Shown piece by piece: positions 1-5,915 of a DNA stretch of 6,959 bases. Below the pieces are notes generated by a model. That model did not search any database and was not told where the DNA came from. It saw only the letters and a list, made by a program, of their open reading frames with translations. Origin of the DNA: Bacteroidia bacterium (lineage in GTDB: Bacteria > Bacteroidota > Bacteroidia > UBA8524); contig JALRIQ010000361.1 in NCBI GenBank assembly GCA_023277325.1, forward strand, positions 1-6,959, read 5' to 3'. The number at the start of each line of letters is the position of its first letter. Within the stretch, counting starts at the first letter, position 1. The translations under genes and the position numbers were made by a program.

Positions 1-639
1 CCAAGCGAGGGCTAGGCCCAATTCTTTTTCGGCAGAGAGTCCGGCATTCCCAAATACTGCAGCATCAATGATGATGTTTCGGTATGCCGGCAATAAGCCT
101 CCAATCAGCTTTGCCTGATTTTTTATTTGTGTGAGGGTATCCGCCAATTCTGAGGCAGAATTACATCCACTTAAATCTTCATGAATCGCCCCTTTACAGC
201 TTATTGGTTCAAATCCGGCGAGTTGTTGGTATTGATTTAAGGCCTTGGCAAATTCACCATGTTCTTGAACAGGAAGGATAAAGCTCGTCTCGATATAAGG
301 CAAACCGACCTCTTTGAGCAGGTTGGGTAATTGAGCCAAATCTGGATGATTCCAAACAAAACATAAAGCACTTGCACCGGCGTTAAGTGCGGCCAATGCC
401 AGTTTATTTGCTTTTGCTACATCCTCAACTTCAATGCGTTCATAAATGCTCCATTCTTCCGATTCCCTGCCAAAAACTACAGGATATCTTCTTTGGAGTT
501 CTTCCGCACTGTAATAAGGCTTCATAGAAAGTACGGTGGAGGAAGTCCAGTTCAGGCTTTCCAAGGGCTTTCCTTTTAGTTCTTTGGTCGCTCTCTCCGA
601 CCATTCGGAATAGGTATCGTTTTCGTAGGTACTGCTCAA
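1..639 (-). CDS. mutA: Methylmalonyl-CoA mutase small subunit, N-terminal part (runs off left edge)
   Basis: Reading the minus strand from 639 gives 213 uninterrupted codons to the window edge. The first residues contain WSERATKELKGKPLESLNW (about residues 13-31) followed by MKPYYSAEEL, the N-terminal pattern of MutA. Further on, EEWSIYERIEVEDVAKANK and AALNAGASALCF match the start of the TIM-barrel-like domain of the mutase family. In this family MutA pairs with the B12-binding MutB to interconvert methylmalonyl-CoA and succinyl-CoA in the cytoplasm; the small subunit is non-catalytic. mutB would be expected off the left edge. The start is uncertain. The frame opens after the upstream gene's TAA (654-652), and the only common start before the conserved N-terminus is TTG at 639, 12 bases after that stop. 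The first ATG (about 525) would delete conserved residues. Family assignment is confident; the start codon is moderate. Confidence 0.88.
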   Translation of the reverse strand, partial: MSSTYENDTYSEWSERATKELKGKPLESLNWTSSTVLSMKPYYSAEELQRRYPVVFGRESEEWSIYERIEVEDVAKANKLALAALNAGASALCFVWNHPDLAQLPNLLKEVGLPYIETSFILPVQEHGEFAKALNQYQQLAGFEPISCKGAIHEDLSGCNSASELADTLTQIKNQAKLIGGLLPAYRNIIIDAAVFGNAGLSAEKELGLALAW

Positions 640-651
640 AACCTGCTTTGC

Positions 652-1185
652 TTAGTCGAAGATCAATTTAAACTCTTTTTTAAGGAAGTCAATGGCCTTA
701 TCCGTTGGAACCTCCTCATTGCGAATCATGGTATCCAAAATTGCTCTGCTCAAGTCAACGCCAGATGCGTCTGGACCCAGTTCTGCATAACATTGATTGA
801 TAATCATAATCAATTGATCCTTTACAATGCGGATAAGCTTCCAGGATTGCGGAGAAATGTAAAGTTGTTGCGCCACATTATGACTAAACTCTTCTTTAAT
901 GGTATGATTCAGCTGGTTTTTCAATTGACCGGCCGACATGTCTGCTGCGGTAAGACGCACTACCAATTCGCTTGGATTGATGCGCTCCAGGTAAAGAATC
1001 ATGCGCTCGTAGGCTTGCATCTTCACCGGGGTAATTTGTACGGCACTGTCGCGCTTCGAGTCGAGCAAACGTTTTTGGTAGTCGTTGTCTAAATACTGCT
1101 TAAGTACATAGTAGGTAACCAGAAATACCGCCAATGCGGGTAAGGTTAGCTTAAAAATCTCCAGTACAAAACTCATCCAATCCAT
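652..1185 (-). CDS. Small membrane-anchored protein of unknown function, conserved-looking in Bacteroidota
   Basis: From the ATG at 1185 this encodes 177 residues. A hydrophobic segment at about residues 5-27 (SFVLEIFKLTLPALAVFLVTYY region) reads as one N-terminal membrane anchor. A charged juxtamembrane stretch (LKQYLDNDYQKRLLDSKRD) follows, then a mainly helical, probably cytoplasmic domain of about 140 residues with no catalytic motif I recognise. The architecture resembles a Bacteroidota family of unknown function that I recall from memory (possibly DUF7935); this was not verified. An ATG 45 bases upstream (1230) is in frame, but its extra residues (MFICRSDIFTINRDF) are polar and look like leader DNA, so I prefer 1185; 1176 is another candidate. 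The gene lies 12 bases upstream of mutA on the same strand, so the two are probably cotranscribed. That says little about function. Confidence 0.75.
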   Translation of the reverse strand: MDWMSFVLEIFKLTLPALAVFLVTYYVLKQYLDNDYQKRLLDSKRDSAVQITPVKMQAYERMILYLERINPSELVVRLTAADMSAGQLKNQLNHTIKEEFSHNVAQQLYISPQSWKLIRIVKDQLIMIINQCYAELGPDASGVDLSRAILDTMIRNEEVPTDKAIDFLKKEFKLIFD

Positions 1186-1250
1186 AAAATCTCTGTTTAT
1201 CGTGAAAATATCGCTTCTGCAAATGAACAAAAAGACGGGCGATTAATGTT

Positions 1251-1258
1251 TAAATTTG
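1251..1258 (+). promoter_or_regulatory. Bacteroidota-type -7 promoter element for the IscA-like gene
   Basis: TAAATTTG at 1251-1258 followed by CA matches the TAnnTTTG -7 consensus of the primary sigma factor in Bacteroidota. It ends 7 bases before the ATG at 1266, so the transcript would begin at or within a few bases of the start codon. No clear -33 TTG element is seen 19-21 bases upstream, which lowers confidence. Confidence 0.5.
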
Positions 1259-1265
1259 CAGCATA

Positions 1266-1553
1266 ATGTCAGTTCCAATTCAATTTACCCCTCGCGCCCT
1301 CGATCAAATCCGCAAATTACGGACATCCATGAACTTGAACGATGAAACGTACTTGCGTATTGGCGTAAAAGGAGGAAAAGGATGTATGGTAATTGAAAAA
1401 CTGCTTGGCTTCGACCAAAAAACCGAGAACGACGAAGTGTTTCAGGTAGAAGACATCAAGTTTGTTATCCGCAAAGGCGAGAGCTTGTATGTGGCCGGCA
1501 TGGAGGTAGACTACCTCGAAGAAGGAAACAGCCGGGGTTTCTTATTTAAATAG
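1266..1553 (+). CDS. Short HesB/IscA-like protein lacking the C-terminal CxC
   Basis: This 95-residue protein has the fold signature of A-type iron-sulfur carriers. It has an N-terminal helix (FTPRALDQIRKL), then YLRIGVKGGKGCMVIEKLLGF (the first-cysteine loop, Cys about residue 40), a DEVFQVEDIKFVIRKGESLYVAGMEVDY stretch, and GNSRGFLFK at the very end. Classical IscA/SufA proteins continue past this point with a segment carrying CGC, the other two cluster ligands. Here the protein stops just before it and holds a single cysteine. I recall similar ~95-residue proteins in Bacteroidota, so this looks like a stable variant and not a truncation. A role in Fe-S assembly is therefore inferred from fold only. 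The gene is divergent from the membrane-protein/mutA unit, with about 80 bases between start codons. No Shine-Dalgarno is evident, in keeping with the promoter lying almost on the ATG. Confidence 0.82.
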   Translation: MSVPIQFTPRALDQIRKLRTSMNLNDETYLRIGVKGGKGCMVIEKLLGFDQKTENDEVFQVEDIKFVIRKGESLYVAGMEVDYLEEGNSRGFLFK

Positions 1554-1573
1554 GCGCGGTTTCTCCTTCCCCG

Positions 1574-1606
1574 TCCGCCATAGCCGACGTAGGAGGCGAC
1601 GGCGGA
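1574..1606. repeat. GC-rich imperfect hairpin in the spacer after the IscA-like gene
   Basis: TCCGCC at 1574-1579 pairs with GGCGGA at 1601-1606, and internal GCCG/CGGC segments give further pairing. No T-run follows, so it does not read as a simple intrinsic terminator; it may be a REP-like element or a 3'-end stabilising hairpin. The rest of the 1554-1780 spacer is C-rich up to about 1670 (repeated CACCCCTC / GCCCCTC words), then returns to the local base composition. No gene is seen in it. Confidence 0.4.
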
Positions 1607-1780
1607 ACTCGTCACCCCTCAGCCCCTCACCAGCGACGGCCGTTACCCCTAACCTAGCGCCGGGGCTCTCCTACAAAACTAAAATTGAACCCTAACGTGC
1701 AGAGAGCCCATTCACCGATAAATTTAACGCAATCAGCGAAAGGGGAATAAAATACCCATCAATTGATTTAGCATTGTAAG

Positions 1781-3016
1781 GTGAAACTCCGCGAACAGAT
1801 TTTAATCGCTTTAGATTCCATTCGGGCCAATCTGGTTCGTTCTATCATCACCAGTCTGATTATCGCCCTGGGCATTGTGGCTTTGGTGGGTGTATTGACT
1901 TCTGTTGATGGAATTAAAAGCTCGATCAATCAAAAGTTCTCGGAGATAGGTGCCAATTCATTCACCATTATGGACCGCCAAGGTACCGCTCGTTTTGGAG
2001 GGGGAAATCGCCGGCAGAAAATTGAGTACACCCCTATTTTATATCGCGAAGCGACTGAATTTAAGCAGCAGTTTAAGTTTCCTTCCTTGGTAAGTATCTA
2101 TGCCGACGCTTCTAGCGCTTCTACAGTAAAGTTTGAATCCAACAAAACTGACCCGAATGTTTCCGTGATTGGAATCGACGAGAATTATATGGATGTGGCA
2201 GGTTACACCATTGAAAAAGGAAGGAATTTCAGTATTAGTGATATACGACTCAATAATAATTTTGTCATTATTGGGAGCGACGTAGCGCTGCGCCTTTTCA
2301 GAAACACCAATGCCATTGGTCAGAATGTGTTGGTGGGTTCGGCCGCATATCGGGTTATTGGGGTGATGAAGGAAAAAGGCAGCTCCATAGGTTCGGGAAC
2401 AGACCGCATGGTATGTATTCCAGTTTCTGTTGCCAAGGAAAAATACCTCAAATCCAGAACTTCCTATTCCATTAATGTGGGGGTTAGCTCGCCAGATATG
2501 TTGGAATCCGCCATTGGTGAGGCCACTTCATTGATGCGCCGCATACGCAAGCAAGGTACCAGAGAGCTCGATAACTTCGATGTGGTAAAAAGCGATACCC
2601 TCGCTAATAACCTGATAGATAACTTACGTTTCTTAACCATTGCTGCCACTGTAATTGCCTTTATCACCTTAGTGGGTGCGGCAATTGGCCTTTTGAATAT
2701 CATGCTGGTTTCGGTAACAGAGCGTACGCGCGAAATCGGAACGCGAAAAGCACTCGGCGCCACGCCAAAAGTTATCATGTACCAGTTTCTCATTGAAGCG
2801 ATTCTCATTTGCCAAGTCGGTGGAATCCTTGGAATCATCGGAGGAATCCTCGCTGGCAACGCTGTTTCTAATGCTGTAGGTGGTGGATTCATCATCCCCT
2901 GGGCATGGATGCTCTTGGGCGTAACAGTCTGCTTTATCGTAGGTGTTGCTGCGGGCTTCTATCCTGCGAGGAAAGCCGCTAAGCTGGATCCGATTGAGAG
3001 TTTGAGGTTTGAGTAA
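1781..3016 (+). CDS. ABC transporter permease, MacB/FtsX type
   Basis: The 411-residue protein has the standard MacB-family permease layout. TM1 is at about residues 18-40. A long extracytoplasmic MacB periplasmic core domain covers about 42-280. Three closely spaced TM segments follow at about 284-310, 332-362 and 373-394. The cytoplasmic coupling segment ERTREIGTRKALGA (314-327) and the terminal FYPARKAAKLDPIESLRFE are hallmark family sequences. Such permeases form dimers with a LolD/MacB-like ATPase and work as mechanotransmission machines in lipoprotein release, peptide or drug efflux, or signalling; the substrate here cannot be told. The start is GTG at 1781: the in-frame TAG at 1769-1771 leaves no earlier option, and TAAG lies directly before it as a weak ribosome site. 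No ATPase or periplasmic adaptor gene is adjacent in the window, so partners must be encoded elsewhere. A weak TAAATTTA (1719-1726) may be its -7 element. Confidence 0.92.
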   Translation: MKLREQILIALDSIRANLVRSIITSLIIALGIVALVGVLTSVDGIKSSINQKFSEIGANSFTIMDRQGTARFGGGNRRQKIEYTPILYREATEFKQQFKFPSLVSIYADASSASTVKFESNKTDPNVSVIGIDENYMDVAGYTIEKGRNFSISDIRLNNNFVIIGSDVALRLFRNTNAIGQNVLVGSAAYRVIGVMKEKGSSIGSGTDRMVCIPVSVAKEKYLKSRTSYSINVGVSSPDMLESAIGEATSLMRRIRKQGTRELDNFDVVKSDTLANNLIDNLRFLTIAATVIAFITLVGAAIGLLNIMLVSVTERTREIGTRKALGATPKVIMYQFLIEAILICQVGGILGIIGGILAGNAVSNAVGGGFIIPWAWMLLGVTVCFIVGVAAGFYPARKAAKLDPIESLRFE

Positions 3017-3038
3017 GGCAAATCTAAAAAGTCAACGT

Positions 3039-3090
3039 TGAGCCCTTGCCCTTCGCCCTTCGGCAAGCTCAGGATGACGCTCGGGGTGAC
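3039..3090. repeat. Dispersed-repeat-like element with hairpin between convergent genes
   Basis: TGAGC (3039-3043) pairs with GCTCA (3067-3071) and TTGCC (3046-3050) with GGCAA (3062-3066), giving a stem with a two-base bulge. The loop arm holds repeated CCCTTCG words. Read on the minus strand, it contains GTCATCCTGAGCTTGCCGAAG, the well-known type of short intergenic repeat of the form GTCATCCTGA...CGAAGG. A related copy lies near the right edge (6854-6923). It sits between the convergent permease gene and thioesterase-like gene and could act as a bidirectional transcript end, though there is no clear T-run. Confidence 0.5.
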
Positions 3091-3110
3091 GGGCTAAGGT
3101 AATGGAGATA

Positions 3111-3527
3111 TTAAACCCGCTTAAAAAACCATTGCACCTTTGCATTAACCAACATGTCCCGTGCTTCGTTGATTAATTTCACTTCGGTTTCGAGGCTCAC
3201 TCGTCCGCTAGATTTATAGGTAGCGATGATGGCATTTGCCTCGCTGAGTAAAGCCACTTTTGAATAGATCCGACCATGGCCAGGCTTACTGAACTTGATA
3301 TCCACATGACGAATCACGGGAATGAGTCCTGCTTCGATTTCGCCAAAAATGCTTTGCAGGTAGTGAGCGCTGCTGGTTTCTACAATGCCAAAAAGTACCG
3401 CAGCATGAAGTTGTCCGAGGTGATTGAGAAGTGCGGGAGACTCATCCAAAAAAAGGACATAACCTGAATCTGTGTCGGCTTCTTTTAGCCCGATATGATT
3501 GCTGAGCGGAATGTCCGTAAACTTCAT
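3111..3527 (-). CDS. Hotdog-fold thioesterase-like protein (PaaI/DUF4442-like)
   Basis: From the ATG at 3527 this encodes 138 residues. The segment NHLGQLHAAVLFGIVETSSAH (35-55) matches the hotdog-fold thioesterase active-site helix: a loop His (41), then Gly/Ala-rich residues and an acidic residue (Glu50) at the catalytic position. Following strands (VIRHVDIKFSKPGHGRIYSKVAL, then VSLETEVKLINEARDMLVNAKVQWFFKR) fit the remaining sheet of the fold. Proteins of this type hydrolyse acyl-CoA thioesters or act as non-catalytic relatives; the substrate is not deducible. A TTG at 3551 would lengthen the protein by 8 residues and overlap the dnaX stop, but the ATG, 13 bases after that stop, is preferred. 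The gene follows dnaX on the same strand and is probably cotranscribed. No functional link to replication is implied. Confidence 0.78.
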   Translation of the reverse strand: MKFTDIPLSNHIGLKEADTDSGYVLFLDESPALLNHLGQLHAAVLFGIVETSSAHYLQSIFGEIEAGLIPVIRHVDIKFSKPGHGRIYSKVALLSEANAIIATYKSSGRVSLETEVKLINEARDMLVNAKVQWFFKRV

Positions 3528-3540
3528 GGAGGGGAGGCAA

Positions 3541-5319
3541 CTAATAATCAAGCTCCAATCCGAGGTCGCGCATGAACTCAGGGAGTTTGGGGTTTTTCTC
3601 TACCAGGTGGTTGAGCTTGTCTTCGTAGGTATACGGATTACTCGATTCTTTTTCAATTTTCCCTACCTCCACATATACGCCATCAACCTCTGTTTCCAAA
3701 CGACTATTCAGATAAGCTACGAGTTCTGTTTTTACCTCGGTGATATAATCAGCCACATGCCTGGAGGCCACCATGGCGCGAACCTGACGGTTATCAAGAC
3801 GAAGCTCGGCCTTCCGCATTCCGGTAGCAAGACTCATCTTCTTCTGTTTTTCCATACCATCTGCAAATTCAAACCAGATACTTGCGGCTTTTTCCGCGGT
3901 TAAGGGAACACGCGCAATTCCTTGCACATCCGGCGCACTGACTGCATTCGGACTCATATCTTCCTTTCTGCTTTCGACCTTGGTTACCCCTGGGGTGAAG
4001 CTGAGGTTTATGCTTGGAATGGATGATTTAGGAGTGTTTGGAATTTTCTTCTCCTGCCTTTCCGCTTCAGGAGATGCTTTTTCTTCGTGTTTTGAAGTCG
4101 TTAAAACAGGTGTTTCTTCCTTCGTTTTCTCCTCTGGTTTTATCGGAGCTTTGGCGTCTTCCTTAGTTACTGAAGTTTTTTTTTCAATGGGAGCCGTCGT
4201 TACAGGCTGCTGCGCCAATTGGATGGCTCTACCAAGATTCGCAAGTTTGAGCAATGCGAGCTCTACATGCAAACGCGGATTTCTGGCCGATTTATACGAA
4301 GCATCATAACCGCTGGCAATTTGCAGGGCATTGAATAAGAAGGAGCTTGGTATCTGTGCACTTTGGGTGGCATAGCGTTGCGCTGCAGATTCAGCAACTT
4401 CCAGTAAAGCTTGTGTTTTCTGATCCTGACAAACCAAAAGGTTACGCAGATGATCGCATAATCCTCCCAGGAAAAGATGCGGGTCGAAGCCTTTTTCCAG
4501 CACATCATCCATCAATAATAAAAGTCCGGAAGCATCCTCAGCCATTACCAAATCCATAGTGCGGAAATAGTAATCGTAATCGAGAATATTCAGGTTTTTA
4601 ATGACGGCATCATAGCTTAATGTTTCTCCAGAGAAACTCACCATTTGGTCGAAGATGGAAAGCGCATCGCGTAAAGCACCGTCTGCTTTTTCAGCAATGA
4701 TATGAAGCGCGTCCTGTTCAGCCTTAACACTTTCCTTGTTAGCAATTCCTTGCAGGTGAGCAACCATAGAAGCAATGGTTATGCGGTTGAAGTCAAAAAT
4801 CTGACAACGACTTAAGATGGTCGGTAAGATTTTATGACGTTCGGTAGTTGCCAGGATAAAAATGGCATAGGAAGGTGGCTCTTCCAGGGTTTTCAAAAAG
4901 GCGTTAAATGCCTGATTGGAGAGCATATGCACCTCATCTATAATATAGATTTTGTATTTAGATCCCTGCGGAGCATACCGCACCTGATCAACCAAAGCAC
5001 GAATATCTTCTACCGAGTTATTCGAAGCTGCATCCAGTTCATAAATATTAAAGGAAGCATTTTGGTTGAATGAAACACAAGATTGGCATTCATTACAAGG
5101 TTCTACCTTTTCACTGAGATTGGTACAATTGATGGTTTTTGCCAGGATACGTGCACAGGTTGTTTTTCCCACACCACGAGGTCCGCAGAACAAAAAGGCC
5201 TGAGCCAAATGGTTATTGCGAATGGCGTTTTTGAGCGTTTGGGTAACATGTTCCTGTCCCACCACACTTTCGAAGGTGCCTGGGCGGTATTTTCTGGCCG
5301 AAACGATAAATTGCTCCAT
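3541..5319 (-). CDS. dnaX: DNA polymerase III subunit gamma/tau (clamp loader ATPase)
   Basis: This 592-residue protein carries a full DnaX core: Walker A GPRGVGKTT (46-54), a zinc site with Cys65, Cys75, Cys78 and Cys81, Walker B IIDEVH (126-131), sensor 1 ATTE (157-160), the SRC motif (170-172) and sensor 2 GALRDALS (214-221). The domain III collar ends near residue 368. A low-complexity Lys/Glu/Pro/Thr linker spans about 375-465, followed by a C-terminal tau-specific domain (about 472-592) ending KNPKLPEFMRDLGLELDY, as I recall from Bacteroidota DnaX. The protein loads the beta clamp with HolA and HolB and, as tau, tethers the polymerase and helicase. The ATG at 5319 precedes the conserved KYRPGTFESVVGQEHV start. 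A nine-A run in codons 379-382, right after the core, could generate a short gamma form (see findings). It is transcribed divergently from rpsF and followed by the thioesterase-like gene. Confidence 0.97.
   Translation of the reverse strand: MEQFIVSARKYRPGTFESVVGQEHVTQTLKNAIRNNHLAQAFLFCGPRGVGKTTCARILAKTINCTNLSEKVEPCNECQSCVSFNQNASFNIYELDAASNNSVEDIRALVDQVRYAPQGSKYKIYIIDEVHMLSNQAFNAFLKTLEEPPSYAIFILATTERHKILPTILSRCQIFDFNRITIASMVAHLQGIANKESVKAEQDALHIIAEKADGALRDALSIFDQMVSFSGETLSYDAVIKNLNILDYDYYFRTMDLVMAEDASGLLLLMDDVLEKGFDPHLFLGGLCDHLRNLLVCQDQKTQALLEVAESAAQRYATQSAQIPSSFLFNALQIASGYDASYKSARNPRLHVELALLKLANLGRAIQLAQQPVTTAPIEKKTSVTKEDAKAPIKPEEKTKEETPVLTTSKHEEKASPEAERQEKKIPNTPKSSIPSINLSFTPGVTKVESRKEDMSPNAVSAPDVQGIARVPLTAEKAASIWFEFADGMEKQKKMSLATGMRKAELRLDNRQVRAMVASRHVADYITEVKTELVAYLNSRLETEVDGVYVEVGKIEKESSNPYTYEDKLNHLVEKNPKLPEFMRDLGLELDY
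4163..4185 (-). other. dnaX: Candidate slippage site in dnaX: A9 run with stops in both alternative frames
   Basis: On the coding strand G is followed by nine A (4184 down to 4176), spanning codons Glu379-Lys380-Lys381-Thr382. Gaining one A, or a -1 ribosomal shift, reads N-F-S-N then TAA (4165-4163), giving about 385 residues. Losing one A reads L-Q then TAA (4169-4167), giving about 383 residues. Both products would contain domains I-III and lack the tau region. I noticed no longer single-base run in the window. Thermus thermophilus dnaX makes gamma by transcriptional slippage on a similar A9 run, and E. coli uses -1 frameshifting at A AAA AAG. Function here is inferred. Confidence 0.6.
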
Positions 5320-5333
5320 AATTGTACAGGCCT

Positions 5334-5341
5334 CAAATATA
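5334..5341 (-). promoter_or_regulatory. -7 promoter element for dnaX
   Basis: On the minus strand TATATTTG occupies 5341 down to 5334, a perfect TAnnTTTG match ending 14 bases before the dnaX ATG. It predicts a leader of only about 10 bases with no Shine-Dalgarno. No convincing -33 TTG lies at the expected distance, so this is supported by the -7 element and position only. Confidence 0.55.
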
Positions 5342-5381
5342 CCGCATGGAAGGAGAAAACCCGACAGTGTGGATATTTCTA

Positions 5382-5430
5382 AACGACGATTTATCGACAG
5401 GTCGACTTATCGATGAGTCGACAGGTCGTT
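5382..5430. promoter_or_regulatory. Palindrome and direct-repeat cluster between the dnaX and rpsF promoters, possible operator
   Basis: GTCGACT (5401-5407) and AGTCGAC (5416-5422) are inverted arms around ATCGAT, making a 22-base palindrome with a single mismatched pair. The 11-base word TCGACAGGTCG occurs twice, at 5394-5404 and 5418-5428, 24 bases apart. AACGAC (5382-5387) and GTCGTT (5425-5430) form an outer inverted pair. TTATCGA recurs at 5391 and 5408; TTATCGACA (5391-5399) is one base off the classic DnaA box. The cluster ends 8 bases before the rpsF -33 element, a position suited to a regulator of both divergent promoters. The binding protein is unknown. Confidence 0.45.
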
Positions 5431-5437
5431 GAACTGC

Positions 5438-5468
5438 TTGGATATTGATATTACTCTTCATATATTTG
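5438..5468 (+). promoter_or_regulatory. Bacteroidota-type promoter of the rpsF-rpsR-rplI operon
   Basis: TTG at 5438-5440 (-33) and TATATTTG at 5461-5468 (-7), with 20 bases between, fit the TTG / 19-21 bases / TAnnTTTG pattern of the Bacteroidota housekeeping promoter. The predicted start near 5474 gives a leader of about 22 bases containing AAGGA (5479-5483), 12 bases before the ATG. The leader is too short to hold the S6:S18-binding leader RNA known from other bacteria. Confidence 0.75.
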
Positions 5469-5495
5469 CAGCCCTTTTAAGGAAAAAACTGATTT

Positions 5496-5915
5496 ATGGA
5501 AATGAAAAACTATGAATCTGTAATCGTATTAACACCCGTACTTTCTGATGATCAGTTGAAAGAAACTGTAAAAAAATTCAGAGAGTTGATTACAGAGCAC
5601 GGTGGAGAAATCATCCACGAAGACAACTGGGGGCTTACTAAGCTCGCCTACCCTATCCAGAAAAAATCTACTGGATTCTATCACATTTTTGAATACAAAG
5701 CTCCAGGAACTATCGTAGCTCCATTGGAATTGGCTTTGAAACGTGACGAGCGCATCATGCGTTTCTTGACAGTATCTCTCGACAAACATGGCGTGATTTA
5801 CAACCAACGTAAAAGAAATGGTGAATTCAAACAAGCAAGCAAAGGTGCTTCAGCAGCAACTGCAGTAGCTCCAGGTACCAAAGTAACAATCGAAGAGGAG
5901 GAGAACAATGGCTAA
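5496..5915 (+). CDS. rpsF: Small ribosomal subunit protein S6 (bS6)
   Basis: This 139-residue protein has the bS6 pattern: [24 protein letters not shown] at the start, then [32 protein letters not shown], then [18 protein letters not shown]. These elements build the ferredoxin-like fold that pairs with S18 on the 30S platform. The tail after about residue 108 ([14 protein letters not shown], then an Ala/Thr-rich stretch, then EEEENNG) is a flexible acidic extension compared with the ~95-residue core. ATG at 5496 is chosen over ATG at 5502 because AAGGA at 5479-5483 is nearer to it. Its last codons contain the rpsR ribosome site, and it overlaps rpsR by 8 bases, suggesting translational coupling of the two partner proteins. 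Confidence 0.97.
   Translation: MEMKNYESVIVLTPVLSDDQLKETVKKFRELITEHGGEIIHEDNWGLTKLAYPIQKKSTGFYHIFEYKAPGTIVAPLELALKRDERIMRFLTVSLDKHGVIYNQRKRNGEFKQASKGASAATAVAPGTKVTIEEEENNG

Noticed and set aside
793..1092. 99-codon plus-strand frame opposite the small membrane protein
   Set aside because: It lies wholly antisense to a gene with better features (membrane anchor, operon position) and shows no recognisable domain.
2464..2895. 143-codon minus-strand frame inside the permease gene
   Set aside because: Antisense shadow of a confidently identified MacB-type permease; its composition is Pro/Met/Arg-rich as expected for a shadow.
3111..3551. Longer form of the thioesterase-like protein starting at TTG 3551 and overlapping the dnaX stop
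   Set aside because: An ATG at 3527, 13 bases after the dnaX stop, gives a normal hotdog-protein N-terminus; the extra 8 residues look like translated spacer.
3499..5416. Several plus-strand frames and two minus-strand frames across dnaX
   Set aside because: All overlap the dnaX coding sequence in other frames, whose motifs and length are complete.
5469..5495. S6:S18-binding leader RNA upstream of rpsF
   Set aside because: The predicted leader is only about 22 bases, too short for the known structured motif.
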